Shown one piece after another: positions 22,342 to 33,883 of a DNA stretch of 64,000 nucleotides; position 1 is the first letter of the stretch, and every line of letters starts with the position of its first letter. The position numbers were made by a program, and so were the translations under genes. The DNA is from Trogon surrucura (lineage: Eukaryota > Chordata > Aves > Trogoniformes > Trogonidae): contig JAJGST010000022.1 in assembly GCA_020746105.1 (NCBI GenBank), positions 372,001-436,000 of the forward strand, written 5' to 3'. The notes beneath the pieces are model-generated. The model did not search any database. It was not told where the DNA came from and was given only the letters and a program-made list of their open reading frames with translations.

Positions 22342-23353
22342 TGTCATGGGTTTGAGTGTGGTGGGGTTTTTGGTAGCAGGGGAGGGCTGTAGAGGATGAC
22401 TCTTGCAAAACTTCGAGAGCCTCCCCCAGCCCCAGGTAAAAGTCGGACCCACCTCTGGCCAAGGCCAGGCCAGGCAGTGCCTCTGTGATCAATGTATTTA
22501 AGAGGAGATCCTATTGAATCAGGCCCTCTTTTTCTTTTGTTATCTCTCTTTGTCTTACCGGTCTTTTATGTTGGGGAGGGTGTTTTTCTGTTGGGTGGAG
22601 GAGGAGGTGAGAGGAAAGCAAAGGAACACAGTCAGTGAGGAAAGCAGGGAAGGCACAGGAACAGAGCATTTCCCCAGAGCCCTGTGGTGAGTGAGATGGC
22701 AGGGAGATGATTGCCTGTGAGCTGAGGGGTTCGATGACAGCAAGAATGTCCAGGATGCTGCGGTACGTGAAGAACCCCATGCCAAGGGGGAGAGAGACTG
22801 CGTAGGAGCGGAGGATGCACCCAAAGCGATCCAAGACCCTGGTTGAGACAGACTCAGGTGGAGGGAGAGGGTTGCCTCCTGTGAGGTGGACACCACGTGG
22901 CAGCAGGGGAAGACTGAGAGGAGCACTCTTCTCCAAGAAGGAAGGACTGCCATGGACAATGAGTAGTGGCCAGATGGACTGCATCCCCTACCCTCTGCCC
23001 CCCCTTGTGCTGATTGGGGGGAGGAGGTAGCCAGGAAAAAGGAAGGGGTAGGGAGGAGTGTAATTAAGATTGAGTTGCATTTATTTATGTATTCCTCTCG
23101 CTATCCTACTCTGAGCTAGTCGGTAAATTGTGGTGGTAAATTAAATTTATGTTTTCTCCCCAAGTCTATTCCGGTTTTTGCCTGTGACTGTAGGTGGTGA
23201 ATAAACCCTTCCCATCCTAATCTCAATCCATGAGTCTTTTTAGTTGAATTTTCTCCCTCCACATCCCTGTGGGAATGGGGGTGGGGAGAGGAGTGAGCAA
23301 GTGACCACATGGTTCTGTGTTGTCCGCCTGGGCAGTCAGCTCAAATCACGACA
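22342..23353 (+). mobile_element. Solo LTR, about 1.0 kb (unit B copy)
   Basis: Copy of 7380-8391 with the same ATCTT/GTCTT flanks. Confidence 0.75.
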
Positions 23354-23752
23354 GTCTTACTATCCAAATGGAAACAAGTAATGAACGGTGTCCCTCAAGT
23401 GTCTGTACTGGGACTAACAGTGTTTAATATATTCATTAACGACATAGATAGTGGGATTGAGTGCACCCTCAGCAAGTTTGCAGATGACACCAAGCTGGGT
23501 GTTGCAGCTGATACACTAGAGGGAAGGGATGCTCTCCATAGGAACCTGGACAAGCCGGAGAAGCTGGCTCGTGTGATCATCATAATGTCCCACAAGACGA
23601 AGTACAAGGTCCTACACATGGGTCAGGACACTCACTGGTATCAATACAGGCTGGGGGATGAATCGATTGAGAGTCAACTTGCAGAGAAGGACTTGGGGGT
23701 ACCAATGGAAGAAAAAAGCCGAACACAAGCTGGAAATGTGCCCTTGCAAGAG
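23354..23752 (+). mobile_element. CR1 RT C-terminal fragment (unit B copy)
   Basis: Copy of 8392-8790, with the KFADDTKLG box. Confidence 0.88.
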
Positions 23753-24225
23753 ACGGATCGGTACCTGCGCTCCAGTCAAATCGACATTCGAGTCCTCGTC
23801 CTTCCCGACAGAAGGGTCGGGAACTATGCCTCCAGCCTTACTTATTGTCCTTTTACCCTTCACATCCTCGAGGCGCCGCCTTGTCTAAGGCTCCGTTTTA
23901 ACCAAGTCCAGCAAGAGCAAGTTAACCAAGCTCACGCCTACTCTGTGACCTCTTCGTAGCCGTTCCTGGGTTTCCAGCACACACGCGCACAAAGAGCGCC
24001 CGACAGGCTCCGCGCAAAACTTCGCCTGGTCGCTCGGGGGCATCGAAGAGATGAAGATGCCTTCCCGCGGGCGTCTCCTCCGAGGCCTCGGCGACACGGC
24101 GGCAACGAAGGATCGCCCTGCTCTCCCACGCCCATCTCCCTTTTGTAAGGGCCACCCTTGCACGGCACGCCCATAGCGTCACGTGCGGCGTTTTCTAAAG
24201 CTTTAGCAGCAGCCTACGCCAGCTT

Positions 24226-25075
24226 TCACAGAATCACAGAGCGTTAGAGGTTGGAAGGGACCTCAAAGATCATCTAGTCCAGCCCCCCTGCCAGAGCAGG
24301 ACCACCTACAGTAGGTCGCACAGGAATGCGTCCAGGCGGGTTTTGAATGTCTCCAGAGAAGGAGACTGCACAACCTCCCTGGGCAGCCTGTGCCAGGGCT
24401 CTGTCACCCTCGCAGGGAAAAAGTTTTTTCTAATACTTTTATGGAACCTCCTGCGTTCCAACTTGCACCCATTGCCCCTTGTCCTATCATTGGACATCAC
24501 TGAGAAGAGCCTGGCTCCGTCCTCCTGACACTCCCCCTTGACATATTTATAAACATTGATGAGGTCACCCCTCAGCCTCCTCTTCTCCAAGCTAAAGAGA
24601 CCCAGCTCCTTCAGCCCTTCCTCATAAGGGAGGTGATCCACTCCCTTAATCATCTCTGTGGCTCTGCGCTGGACTCTCTCCAGCAGCTCCCTGTCTCTCT
24701 TGAGCTGAGGGGCCCAGGACTGGACACAATATTCCAGATGCGGCCTCACCAGGGCAGAGCAGAGGGGCAGGAGGACCTCTCTCGACCTACTTGCTACTCC
24801 CCTTCTAACACACCCCAGGATGCCATTGGCCTTCTTGGCCACGAGGGCACAGTGCTGGCTCATGGGCATCCTGCTGTCCACCAGAACCCCCAGGCCCCTT
24901 TCCCCTGCGCTGCTCTCCAGCGGGGCAGTCCCCAACCTATACTGGCACATGGGGTTATTCTTTCCCAAGTGCAAGACTCTACACTTGCCCTTGTTGAACC
25001 GCATGAGATTTCTCCCCGCCCAGCCCTCCAGCCTGTCCAGGTCTCTCTGAATGGCAGCACAGCCTGCTGGGGTGT
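24226..25075 (-). mobile_element. CR1 3' part, host of nested insertions (unit B copy)
   Basis: Copy of 9271-10120. Short differences (for example the [15 protein letters not shown] region against [12 protein letters not shown]) show that the units are not perfectly identical. Confidence 0.9.
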
Positions 25076-26260
25076 TGTCGTGGGTTGACCCTGGCCGGCC
25101 GCCAGGTACCCACACAGCCGCTCACTCACTCCCCCCTTCACTACTGAACAGGGGGAGAAAATATCTCCAAGGGCTCAGGGTTTGAGATAAGGACAGGGAG
25201 ATCACCCTCATTTACCGTCCCGGGCAAAACAGACTCAGTTTTGGGGAAATTAGGTACATTTATTAAAAGAACTAATCAGAGAGGAGTAGTGAGAAGTAAG
25301 AAAGAGCAAACAAATCCTAAACAGAACACCTTCCCCCCATCCCTCCCTTCTTCCCGGGCCCAACATCAATCCCGGCTTCTCCACCTCCTCCCCCCCGAGC
25401 GGCACAGGGGGACAGGGAATGGGGGTTACGGTCAGTTCATCCGACGTTGGTTCCACCGCTTCTTCACTCCGGGGGAGGACTCTTCACTCTTCCCCAGGGC
25501 CATTGTGGGGTCCCTCTCACGGGAGACAAGCTTCACGCTCGCTTCTCCGCGTGAGTCATCCCACGAAGGGCAATTCATCACAAACTGCCCAACGGGAGAC
25601 ACCTCACGAGGGGCAGCCCACCCCTCGTGAGTCTGAGGCGCAGTCCTTCGGGGGAAACTGCTCCAGCGTGAGCCACCCACAACGTCCCAAAAGTCCCACC
25701 GGCCAACCTGCTCCAGCGTGGGCATTCCCTCTTCCACGGGCTACAGGTTCCGGCAGCAACTTGCTCTGATGTGGGCTTCCCACGGGCTACAGTCCCCTTT
25801 CAGGCATCCACCCACACGGCGTGGAGTCCTCGGTGGACATCTATGCGGTGATCCTCACGGTGGACTTCTGCACCTCGCCCATGGGCTGCAGGGGGACAAC
25901 CCGCTTCACCATGGTCTTCACCACGGACCCGGGGGACTCCTTCTGCTCCGGCGCCTGGAGCTCATCCTCCCCCCCCTCCTTCTTCACTGACCTTGGTGTC
26001 TGCACAGATTCTCACTCCTCCATCTCTGTGCCAGCTGTTATGGCGCAGTTCTTTTTCCCGTTCTTAAATATGTTTTTCACAGAGGCGTTCCTCTGCTATC
26101 ACCTTACTGATGGGCTCAGCCTTGGCCAGCGGCGGGTCCCTCTTTGTAGCCGGCTGGCATTGACTCTATCAATCTTGGGGAGCTTCTAGCAGCTTCTTAC
26201 AGAAGCCACCCTGCAGCTCCCCCCCCCGCCGCCGAAATCTGGCCAGGCCAAACCAAAACA
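25076..26260 (+). mobile_element. Solo LTR, 1185 bp (unit B copy)
   Basis: Copy of 10121-11305. TG...CA ends, with GGTGT duplicated at 25071-25075 and 26261-26265. Confidence 0.85.
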
Positions 26261-26351
26261 GGTGTCAACCACTCCTCCCTGTTTCGTGTCATCAGCAAAC
26301 TTGCGGACAACGCTCTCTAACCCCTCATCCAGGTCATCGATGAATATATTG
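26261..26351 (-). mobile_element. CR1 middle piece (unit B copy)
   Basis: Copy of 11306-11396. Confidence 0.8.
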
Positions 26352-28080
26352 GTGACAGAAGATACAGAGAAGGCAGAGTTACTGAATGCCTTCTTTGTCT
26401 CTGTCTACTCTGCCGGAGGCTGTCCTGAGGAGCCCCGTTCCCCTGAGGCCCCAGAGGAAGTCAGGGCAGTGGAGGAGTTTGCTTTAGTCGATGAGGACGG
26501 GGTTAGGGACCAATTAAGCAATCTAGATATCCATAAATCCATGGGTCCAGACGGGATGCATCCACGGGTGCTGAGAGAGCTGGCTGATGTCATTGCTAGA
26601 CCACTCTCCATCATCTTTGCCAAGTCTTGGGAGACGGGAGAGGTGCCTGAGGACTGGAGGGAAGCAAATGTCACTCCAGTCTTCAAAAAGGGCAAGAAGG
26701 AGGACCCGGGTAACTATAGACCAGTCAGCCTCACCTCCATCCCTGGGAAAGTGATGGAACGACTTATCCTTGGTGCCATCTCAAGGCATATCAAGGATAA
26801 GAGGGTCATTAGAGACAGTCAACATGGCTTCACCAAGGGGAAGTCGTGCTTGACTAACCTCATAGCCTTTTACGAGGATATAACAAGGTGGATGGATGAT
26901 GGCAGAGCGGTGGATGTGGTCTACCTTGACTTCAGTAAAGCATTTGACACAGTCTCCCACAGCATCCTTGCTGCTAAACTGAGGAAATGCGGTCTAGACT
27001 CTCGGGTAGTGAGGTGGACTGTGAACTGGCTGAGGGGAAGAAACCAGAGAGTCGTGGTCAATGGGGCGGAGTCTGGTTGGAGGCCTGTATCCAGTGGAGT
27101 CCCTCAAGGGTCGGTACTGGGACCAGTATTATTCAATATATTCATCGATGACTTGGATGAGGGACTAGAGAGTACTATCAGCAAGTTTGCTGATGACACC
27201 AAGCTGGGAGGAGTGGCTGACACACCAGAAGGCTGTGCTGCCATTCAACGAGACCTGGACAGGCTGGAGGGTTGGGCGGGGAAAAATTTAATGAAATACA
27301 ACAAGGGTAAATGTAGGGTCTTGCATCTGGGTAGGAACAACCCCAGGTTCCAGTATAAGTTGGGGAATGACTTATTAGAGAGCAGTGTAGGGGAAAGGGA
27401 CCTGGGAGTCTTGGTGGACAGCAGGATGACCATGAGCCAGCACTGTGCCCTTGTGGCCAGGAAGGCCAATGGCATCCTGGGGTGTATTAGAAGGGGGGTG
27501 GTTAGTAGGTCGAGAGAGGTTCTCCTTCCCCTCTACTCTGCCCTGGTGAGACCCCATCTGGAATATTGTGTCCAGTTCTGGGCCCCTCAGCTCAAGAAAG
27601 ACAGGGAACTGCTGGAGAGAGTCCAGCACAGGGCAACTAGGATGATTAAGGGAGTGGAGCATCTCCCTTATGAGAAAAGACTGAGGGAACTGGGGCTCTT
27701 TAGTTTGGAGAAGAGGAGACTGAGGGGTGACCTCATTCATGTTTACAAATATATCAAGGGTGAGTGTCAAGAGGATGGAGCCAGGCTCTTCTCGGTGACA
27801 ACCAACGATAGGACAAGGGGTAATGGGCTGAAACTGGAACATAAGAGGTTCTGCTTAGACTCGAGAAGAAACTTCTTCTCAGTGAGGGTGACGGAACACT
27901 GGAACGGGCTGCCCAGAGAGGTTGTGGAGTCTCCTTCTCTGGAGACATTCAAGACCTGCCTGGACACGTTCCTGTGTAGCATAATCTAGGCGTTCCTGCT
28001 CTGGCAGGGGGATTGGACTTGATGATCTTTCGAGGTCCCTTCCAATCCCTAACATTCTATGATTCTATGATTCTATGATT
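26352..28080 (+). mobile_element. 5'-truncated CR1 with open RT frame (unit B copy)
   Basis: Copy of 11397-13117. The frame stays open to 27989, and only a few residues differ (GRSQ/GRNQ, RATEH/RVTEH). The 3' tail has extra ATTCTATG units. The frame being open in both units fits recent duplication or gene conversion; a truncated element has no evident function to select for. Confidence 0.9.
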
Positions 28081-28207
28081 AATAAAGCACCGGCCCGAGC
28101 ACTGACCCCTGAGGGACCCCACTAGACACAGGCCTCCAACTAGACTCTGCCCCATTGACCACAACTCTCTGACTTCTTCCCTTCAACCAATTAGCGACCC
28201 ACCTCAC
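28081..28207 (-). mobile_element. CR1 5' remaining piece (unit B copy)
   Basis: Copy of 13118-13244. Confidence 0.82.
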
Positions 28208-28573
28208 TGCTGGCTTTACGTACGTTTGCGTACCACGTCGCGGACTTTGGGTAACCACGTCCCTTTTAACGCGACACACGCCCAAAAAGCTAAGGGCTTG
28301 CTTCCTACGAGACGCGGGAGACTGCTAAGCGTGTCCAGCGTCACGCCTCGAGCGACTGGGCGAATCATTACCCATCCATAGAACGCCGTTAACAGACCGA
28401 AACACGTTCCACATGCTTGCACTCCGGGGAGACCCCATTTACGCTTGCAGAACTATTTCCCTCAGTAAGACGCACGAGACGGAGATGATATCCCCATGCT
28501 AAGTCTTTATTGTGCAACTGCTGCTCAAGGCTCTCATCACCTTCCGCAGACGCGCGTCACAAAAAATTAGCCA

Positions 28574-28813
28574 TCAACCGCGGGCGACAGACAAAACCCG
28601 TTCGGTGGCGATTCGGACGCGTGCAGCAACTCTCGCGGTGCAAAAACCTTGGCCGGGCGGCCAGCCCAACTGACGGCCTCCCGGAACGCGTAGATGTACG
28701 TGACAGACGGACCGCCCGCCCTCGGGCCCTTCATCCACAACCGTCCGGAATCCATTGGTCGGGCCCAGGCGAGCAGCACGCTTCTTGCCAACAGTCATTA
28801 AATGCCCGAGAAG
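28574..28813 (-). pseudogene. HINTW: HINTW copy 3, exon 3 only (5' part of gene deleted)
   Basis: The exon matches the copy 2 exon at an offset of 14963 and keeps the splice acceptor, the CHVHLRV motif and the C-terminal extension (ending VLSVARG). A poly(A) signal lies at 28506-28511. Upstream on its strand only about 405 bp of intron 2 remain before the junction at about 29218. Exon 2, exon 1 and the promoter are absent, so this copy cannot make a HINTW transcript from its own promoter. Confidence 0.86.
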
Positions 28814-29218
28814 CTGGAGAAGGAAGTACAAAACCATAAATAAATAAAACGGAATAAAACGCCACACGCAAAGAGGGGGGAGGGCAGGAAGGGACGAGAG
28901 CAGAGGAGAACCACCCAGAGAAAGTAGTTCGCCGATCCCTAGCGATTCAGCCACTGCGCTTCAACTTCCCCTCTGTCCGCCTGTCCGCCCGCCCGCCCCT
29001 GACACTTTCCAAGCAAAGCTACAAAGACCGATTATGCACACCACGGGGGGCGGGGGGAGGAAGAGCTATGCCGGTTTTTCCAAGCTAGACAGTAGCAGAC
29101 TACAAGGCAGCCACAGAAGCTAAGTTTGTCTCCGGGCCAAAGCCCCCATCATACCTCCAGGCAACGTAAGCAGTTCTGGTGGAAAAGAAACTTCAGGCTG
29201 CCTTTTGCGTGGGTTCAC

Positions 29219-29652
29219 AAAGTAGACTCTTGGGCCGGTTCAGACCCTACACGGAATAGTAGGAGCGCACGATAATCTGTATGGTTCTCCAGGCTCGGCG
29301 GCCTCTCAGTGACACCACGAATGCGAGCTCCTGGTAGGCGTCGGACTTCTCTAGAGGAATCGTCTGGATGGCAAATGGGTGCTTGGCTGCCTCTCAGTAG
29401 GGAATCTCCAATTACCAATACCTTACGTGCTTTTCTGGTGGCACTGGTTCTAACGCGGGTGGGCGGGCCAGCTTTGCGTGGCCAGCTTGTCCTGGATCCT
29501 GTCCGTTACTCACGTGCTCCTCAGTCCCCGAGCATCCTCTCTGTTATGTAGGGACACTTCAGGAGATGGGGGGGGGGGTTCGGGTTCTTCCTTCTGCCCC
29601 GAGCACGGGCAAGTGTCCAGTCTCCTCCATCTCGTGACTTACTTGCGTCGGT
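29219..29652. repeat. Amplicon fragment at the array edge
   Basis: This block matches 17643-18078 (and about 2683-3118) of the array units. It directly follows the position matching about 14254, so about 3.4 kb of a normal unit is missing at this junction. The amplicon homology stops at about 29652, where CR1-derived sequence begins. The internal poly-G run is shorter than in units A and B. Confidence 0.88.
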
Positions 29653-29654
29653 CA

Positions 29655-30005
29655 GCTCGAGGTTGGATTCAGGCTTAGCTTCCCCTTGCGCAGCCTTAAG
29701 GCAGGCTGTCGCTCAGCCTGGGACAGCGTACAATACCGCGCACGGATCTCCTGCTCGCGTTCCCGGATGCTGTGCTGCCTGTCGAGCTCCTCTTGTAACA
29801 TAGCTACTTGTCCAAGGAGCTCTTCCAGCTGGGCACGCTTACAGCTGCGGGATACACCGCTGCCTTCGGGTGCTAGGGGGACTTCCAGGTACTGGAGCTC
29901 CGTGCACCCCGAGGTCTAGATAGCTGTATCAGTCCTCGGGAGGTCTGTTGGGGGGGGAAGACGTCGGCATAGGTAGGCTGTAGTGCTTCCGTCGGGGTCG
30001 CAGCC
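29655..30005 (-). mobile_element. CR1 LINE ORF1-like coiled-coil fragment
   Basis: The minus strand encodes a heptad-like stretch (QLEELLGQVAMLQEELDRQH, then SIREREQEIRARY). This resembles the coiled coil of CR1 ORF1, an RNA-binding chaperone-like protein. It abuts the amplicon edge on the left. On the right it abuts an ORF2 fragment of the same strand in the wrong order, so the region is rearranged. Confidence 0.6.
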
Positions 30006-30011
30006 ACAGCC

Positions 30012-31015
30012 TTACAGTTGTGGCGGGCGGAGACCATTTTCTTTCAGCAGATCACCTCGAAGTCCCGGGACAGGAGAGAAAGGGCGGCAGGCCCTGGCGG
30101 GGCGGGGCGGGGGGGGGGGGGGGGAAGGGAGAGAAGGGGCCGCTGCAGTCCCACAGCCTTTTCCGTGTCCCGCGTCACCAGGTCCCCCCGTCTCATTCAG
30201 CAGAGGGCCCACATTTTCCATAGCCTTCCCTTTGTCACCTCTGTACTTAGAGAAGCCCTTCTTCTCGTCTTTGGTGTCCCTTGCCAGATTCAATTCCAGC
30301 TGGGAACTCCTGCTTTCCTAACCTCAGCCCTGCATGCTTGGACAGCGTCTCCGTAATTCCTCCCAGCTTACCCGCCCTTGCTTCCACCCTCTGCAGGCTT
30401 CCCTTTTGTGCTCGAGTTTGGCTAGGAGCTCCTTGCTCGTTCACGTAGGCCTCCTGCCATTCTTGCCTGACTTCCTGCTCGTCGGGATGGACCGCTCTTG
30501 AGCTTGGAGGAGGTGATCCTCGAACATTAACCATCTTTCTCGGGCCCCTCTTCCCTCCAGGGCCTTAGCCCACGGGACCGCTTCCAAGCATATCCCTGAA
30601 GAGGCCAGGGTCGGCTCTCCTCGAGGCCAGGGACGTGAGCTCTCTTTTTGCCCTCCTCTCGGGATCCTGAACTCCACCATCTCGTGGGCACTGCAGCCAA
30701 GGCCACCTTTGACCTTCGCATCCCCAACGAGCCCCTCCCTGGTGGTCAGTAGGAGGTCCAGCAGAGCACGTCTCCTCGTTGGCTCCTCTATCGCCTGGGC
30801 AAGGAACCTGTTGTCGATGCACTCCGGGAAGATCCCGGATTGCTTATGCCCTGCTCTGCTGTCCCTGCAGCAGATATCAGGGTGGTTGGAGGCGCTCCCC
30901 TCCATCGCCCCGGGGAGGACGAGAGCCTCCGACCGCCAGGCCGCTCCTCTCTCTCTGTAGAGGGCCTCATCCGCTTGTACTTCCTGGTCGGGCGGCCTAT
31001 AGCAGACACCCGCTA
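30012..31015 (-). mobile_element. CR1 LINE endonuclease to linker fragment
   Basis: Broken minus-strand frames give VCYRPPDQEVQADEALY (the endonuclease Y-R-P-P box), DNRFLAQAIEEPTRRRALLD, EMVEFRI, and the linker NLARDTKDEKKGFSKY and ENVGPLLNE. Several stops and frameshifts are present. A poly-G run lies at about 30107-30123 on the plus strand. Confidence 0.85.
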
Positions 31016-31029
31016 CAACGCCACCCTTC

Positions 31030-31686
31030 GCCGTCGAGACCAGCCTGGCTGAGTCGTCTGAGACCTGCTGGTCAAACTAAAAGGCAAGAAGGAACCGCAC
31101 AGGCGGTGGAAGCAGCGACGGGTATCTTGGGAAGAGTATAGGGACACTGCCCGGTTGCGTAGGGATGAGGTCAGGAAGGCCAAGGCGCGGCTGGAGCTGA
31201 ACTTGGCAAGGCATGCGAAGAATGACAAGAAGGGCTTCTTACGGGTATGTCGACCAGAAAAGGAAGGTTAAAGAAAGCGTACCCCCGCCCGATGAGCAAG
31301 AATGGCAAGCTAGGAACAACCGACCAGGAGAAGGCTGAGGTTCTCAGCAGTTTTTTCTTTGCCTTGGTCTTTATGGGCAACCTCTCTCCACACACCTCCC
31401 AAGTTGAAGGGCCACAAGACGGGAACCAGGGAGACAAAGGCCCTCCCGCTGTAAGCGAAGACAAGGCTCGTGACCACCTCAGGAACCTGAACGTACATGA
31501 GTCTATGGGACCTGATGAGATGCATCCCAGAGTCCTGAGGGAATTGGCTGATGTAGTTGTCAAGCCACTCTCCACGATATTTGAAAAGTCACGGCAGTCA
31601 GGTGAAGTCCCTGAGGACTGGAAGAAGGGAGACATTGCACCTGTTTTTTAAAAAGGGTAGAAAGGAGGACCCCGGGAACTCCAGAC
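31030..31686 (+). mobile_element. CR1 LINE, 5' part of a split element
   Basis: It starts in the endonuclease-RT linker (KLKGKKEPHRRWKQ-like), continues KAKARLELNLARHAKN, and includes the open frame 31247-31651 with [17 protein letters not shown] and [10 protein letters not shown]. It is interrupted at 31687 by an LTR and resumes at 32699. It is head-to-head with the CR1 at 30012-31015. Confidence 0.88.
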
Positions 31687-32693
31687 TGTCGCGTCCGGAC
31701 TGACGCGAACCCCGGGCTCGCTCCGGACGGTGATTTAGGTTCGGATACCCACAGGCAAAAAAGGGGCGCTACCACACCGACGTTCAGAAAAATAGAAGCG
31801 ACTTATTGCGCGACGAGTAATAAACGACAACAGCCGAAGGGATTGTGAATACTGGTTTGGGACTGAGGATAAGTAGAGCAATGAAAGAGGGCAAGGAGAG
31901 GAGGGAGAGAGAAAAGGAAAGAGGAAAGGAGAGAAAGAGAGAAAGAGCACCACCCCGGGTTCCAGCGGCGTCTAAGGATCCCGGCTGGTGGGCACATGTA
32001 GAGGAATTTCTTGTGGAGCAGAGGTGCGGTATAACTTTAAAAGCGTGGACAACCCAGCTTAGGCCTAAACAGAGGCTCTGTCCTTGAAGCTGCCTTGGAA
32101 CACAGGGAGGAGGAGGTTTTATCTGTTTTGTGAAGAGCCTCGCCAGCGTTTTATTGGGTAGTGCCATTCCACTAAGCAAGCGGCTCTCACCCCCCCTTTC
32201 TCCCCCTGGCAAGGCTCTTCACAAAACAGATAAAACCTCCTCCTCCCTGTGTTCCAAGGCAGCTTCAAGGACAGAGCCTCTGTTTAGGTCTAAGCTGGGT
32301 TGTCCACGCTTTTAAAGTTATACCGCACCTCTGCTCCACAAGAAATTCCTCTACAGGCGCACACCTCGATTCACGCTTTTCCTGCCTTCTTTATATTCTT
32401 CGTGTGCCCGGGGTCCCTCCCAGGGGAGGAGCACGGTTGAAATGGGTCTGGGGTACTTGGGGGGTCTTTTGGGTGGTCCCGAGCCCCCTTCCTCAACTAG
32501 GAGACAGACCTGCGCGCCCTCCAGCACACCCCCTCTGTCCTGTGCTAGCCGGCGTCTCCTCTCCTTTGGGGTCCAGAGTCGCGAAGCGGAACCAGAGTCG
32601 ACCCCCTCTACCCTCGGCCCAGTGCTGCTGCACAGAACTTATTTCGCTGCAACGGTTGAGACGTAACAGACGCTAACTCTTCAGTCTCTCACA
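31687..32693 (-). mobile_element. Solo LTR in CR1, itself carrying a palindromic LTR
   Basis: It has TG...CA ends (TGTCGCGTCC to CTCTCACA). The flanks CAGAC (31682-31686) and CCGAC (32694-32698) fit a 5-bp duplication with one mismatch. Minus orientation is inferred from an AATAAG/TATA-like arrangement and from partial match to the plus-strand copy at 46237-46645. The part 31997-32355 is a later insertion. Confidence 0.65.
31997..32355. repeat. Palindromic (inverted-duplicate) ERVK-type LTR insertion
   Basis: Arms at 31997-32144 and 32208-32355 are reverse complements over 148 bases with about two mismatches, separated by 63 bases. Each arm is the 5' part (U3) of the LTR seen at 39804 and 44519 (TGTAGAGGAATTTC...). 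The insertion is flanked by GGCACA (31991-31996) and GGCGCA (32356-32361), a 6-bp duplication with one mismatch. The arms share private variants, so both come from one LTR copy. Confidence 0.85.
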
Positions 32694-32698
32694 CCGAC

Positions 32699-33883
32699 CT
32701 GTCAGCCTCACCTCTGTGCCTGGGAAGATTGTGGAACAGATCCCCCCAGAAGCTCTGCTAAGGCACATGGAGGCGATTCGAGACAGCCAGCACGGCTCTA
32801 CCAAGGGCAAGCCCTGCCTGACCAACCTGGTGGCTTTCTACGACGGAGCGACCACATCAGCGGACAAGGGGAGAGCAAGGGATGGCATCTGTCTGCACTT
32901 CCGCAAGGCCTTTGACACGGTCCCCCGCAACATCCTTCTCTCTGAGTTGGAGAGATGAGAATTTGATGGGCGGACTGTTCGGCGGATAAGGAATTGGTTG
33001 GATGGTCGCACCCAGAGGGTAGCGCTCAACGGCTCGACGTCCAGGCGAAGATGGGTGTCGAGCAGTGTCCTTCAGGGGTCTATACTGGGACCAGCACTGT
33101 TTAATGTCTTCATCGAGGATACAGACAGCGGGATCGAGCGCACCCTCGGCGAGTTTGCAGGTGACGCCAAGCCAAGTGCTGCGGTCGACAGGCCGGAGGG
33201 AAGGGACGGGATGTCATCCACAGGGACCTGGACAAGTCGGAGAAGCGGGCCTGTGGGAACCTCACGAGGTTCAAAACCAAAGCCAAGTGCAAGGTCCTGC
33301 ACCTGGGTCGGGGCGACCCTCGTTATCGATACAGGCCGGGGGACGACGTGATAGAGAGCAGCCCTGCGGAAAAGGACTTGGGGGTACTGGCGGGCAAAAA
33401 GCCGGACACGAGCCAACGATGCGCGCTCGCAGCCCAGAAGGCCAATCGATCGCATCCTGGGCTGCATCAAAAGCAGCGTGGCCAGCAGATCGAGAGAGGG
33501 GATTCTGCCCCTCTGCTCTGCTCTGCTCTGCTCTGGTGAGACCTCACCTGGAGTGCTGCGTCCAGCTCTGGGGCCCCCAACACGAGAAGGACACGGACCT
33601 CTTGGAGCGGGTCCAGAGGAGGGCCACAAAAACGATCAGAGGGCTGGAACACCTCTCCTACAAAGACAGGCTGAGAGGGTTGGGGTTGTGCAGCCTGGGG
33701 AAGAGAAGACTCCGGGGAGACCTTATCGCAGCCTTTCGGTACTTAAAGGGAACCCCTAAGAAAGACGGGGGCGATCTTTCCAGCAAGGCCCGTCGCGACA
33801 GGACAAGGGGCAGCGGTTTTAAACCAAAAGAGGGGAGACGTAGGCTGGATATAAGGAAGGAGGTCTTTACTGCGAGGGTTGCG
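32699..33883 (+). mobile_element. CR1 LINE, 3' part of the split element
   Basis: It resumes with [15 protein letters not shown] and shows [12 protein letters not shown] (motif A), the motif B region, EFAGDAKPS in place of the F-A-D-D box (catalytic pair damaged), and GLEHLSYKDRLRGLGL. It carries multiple frameshifts and is cut by an LTR at 33884. A CTCTG repeat lies at about 33505-33535. Confidence 0.88.

Larger units (their letters stand above)
14962..29218. repeat. Tandem array unit B (truncated at its right end)
   Basis: This is the second copy of the amplicon, nearly identical to unit A. Visible differences are a 7-base deletion near 24103 (relative to about 9140), a longer poly-G run near 17985, extra ATTCTATG units near 28060, and scattered substitutions. 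It is full length until about 29218, within what would be HINTW intron 2. There it is joined to sequence that normally lies upstream of exon 1. Confidence 0.92.

Noticed and set aside
29655-30005. Considered as a coiled-coil host gene exon because of the Glu/Arg heptads
   Set aside because: Residue pattern and neighbouring CR1 ORF2 sequence fit CR1 ORF1 better; no splice sites of note.
30012-30321. Overlapping frames suggesting a small proline/glycine-rich host protein
   Set aside because: The minus-strand reading is clearly CR1 linker sequence (NLARDTKDEKKGF), and the others come from the poly-G region.
33505-33535. Regular CTCTG units considered as a CRISPR-like or regulatory array
   Set aside because: Simple microsatellite expansion inside a CR1 coding region; no spacers.
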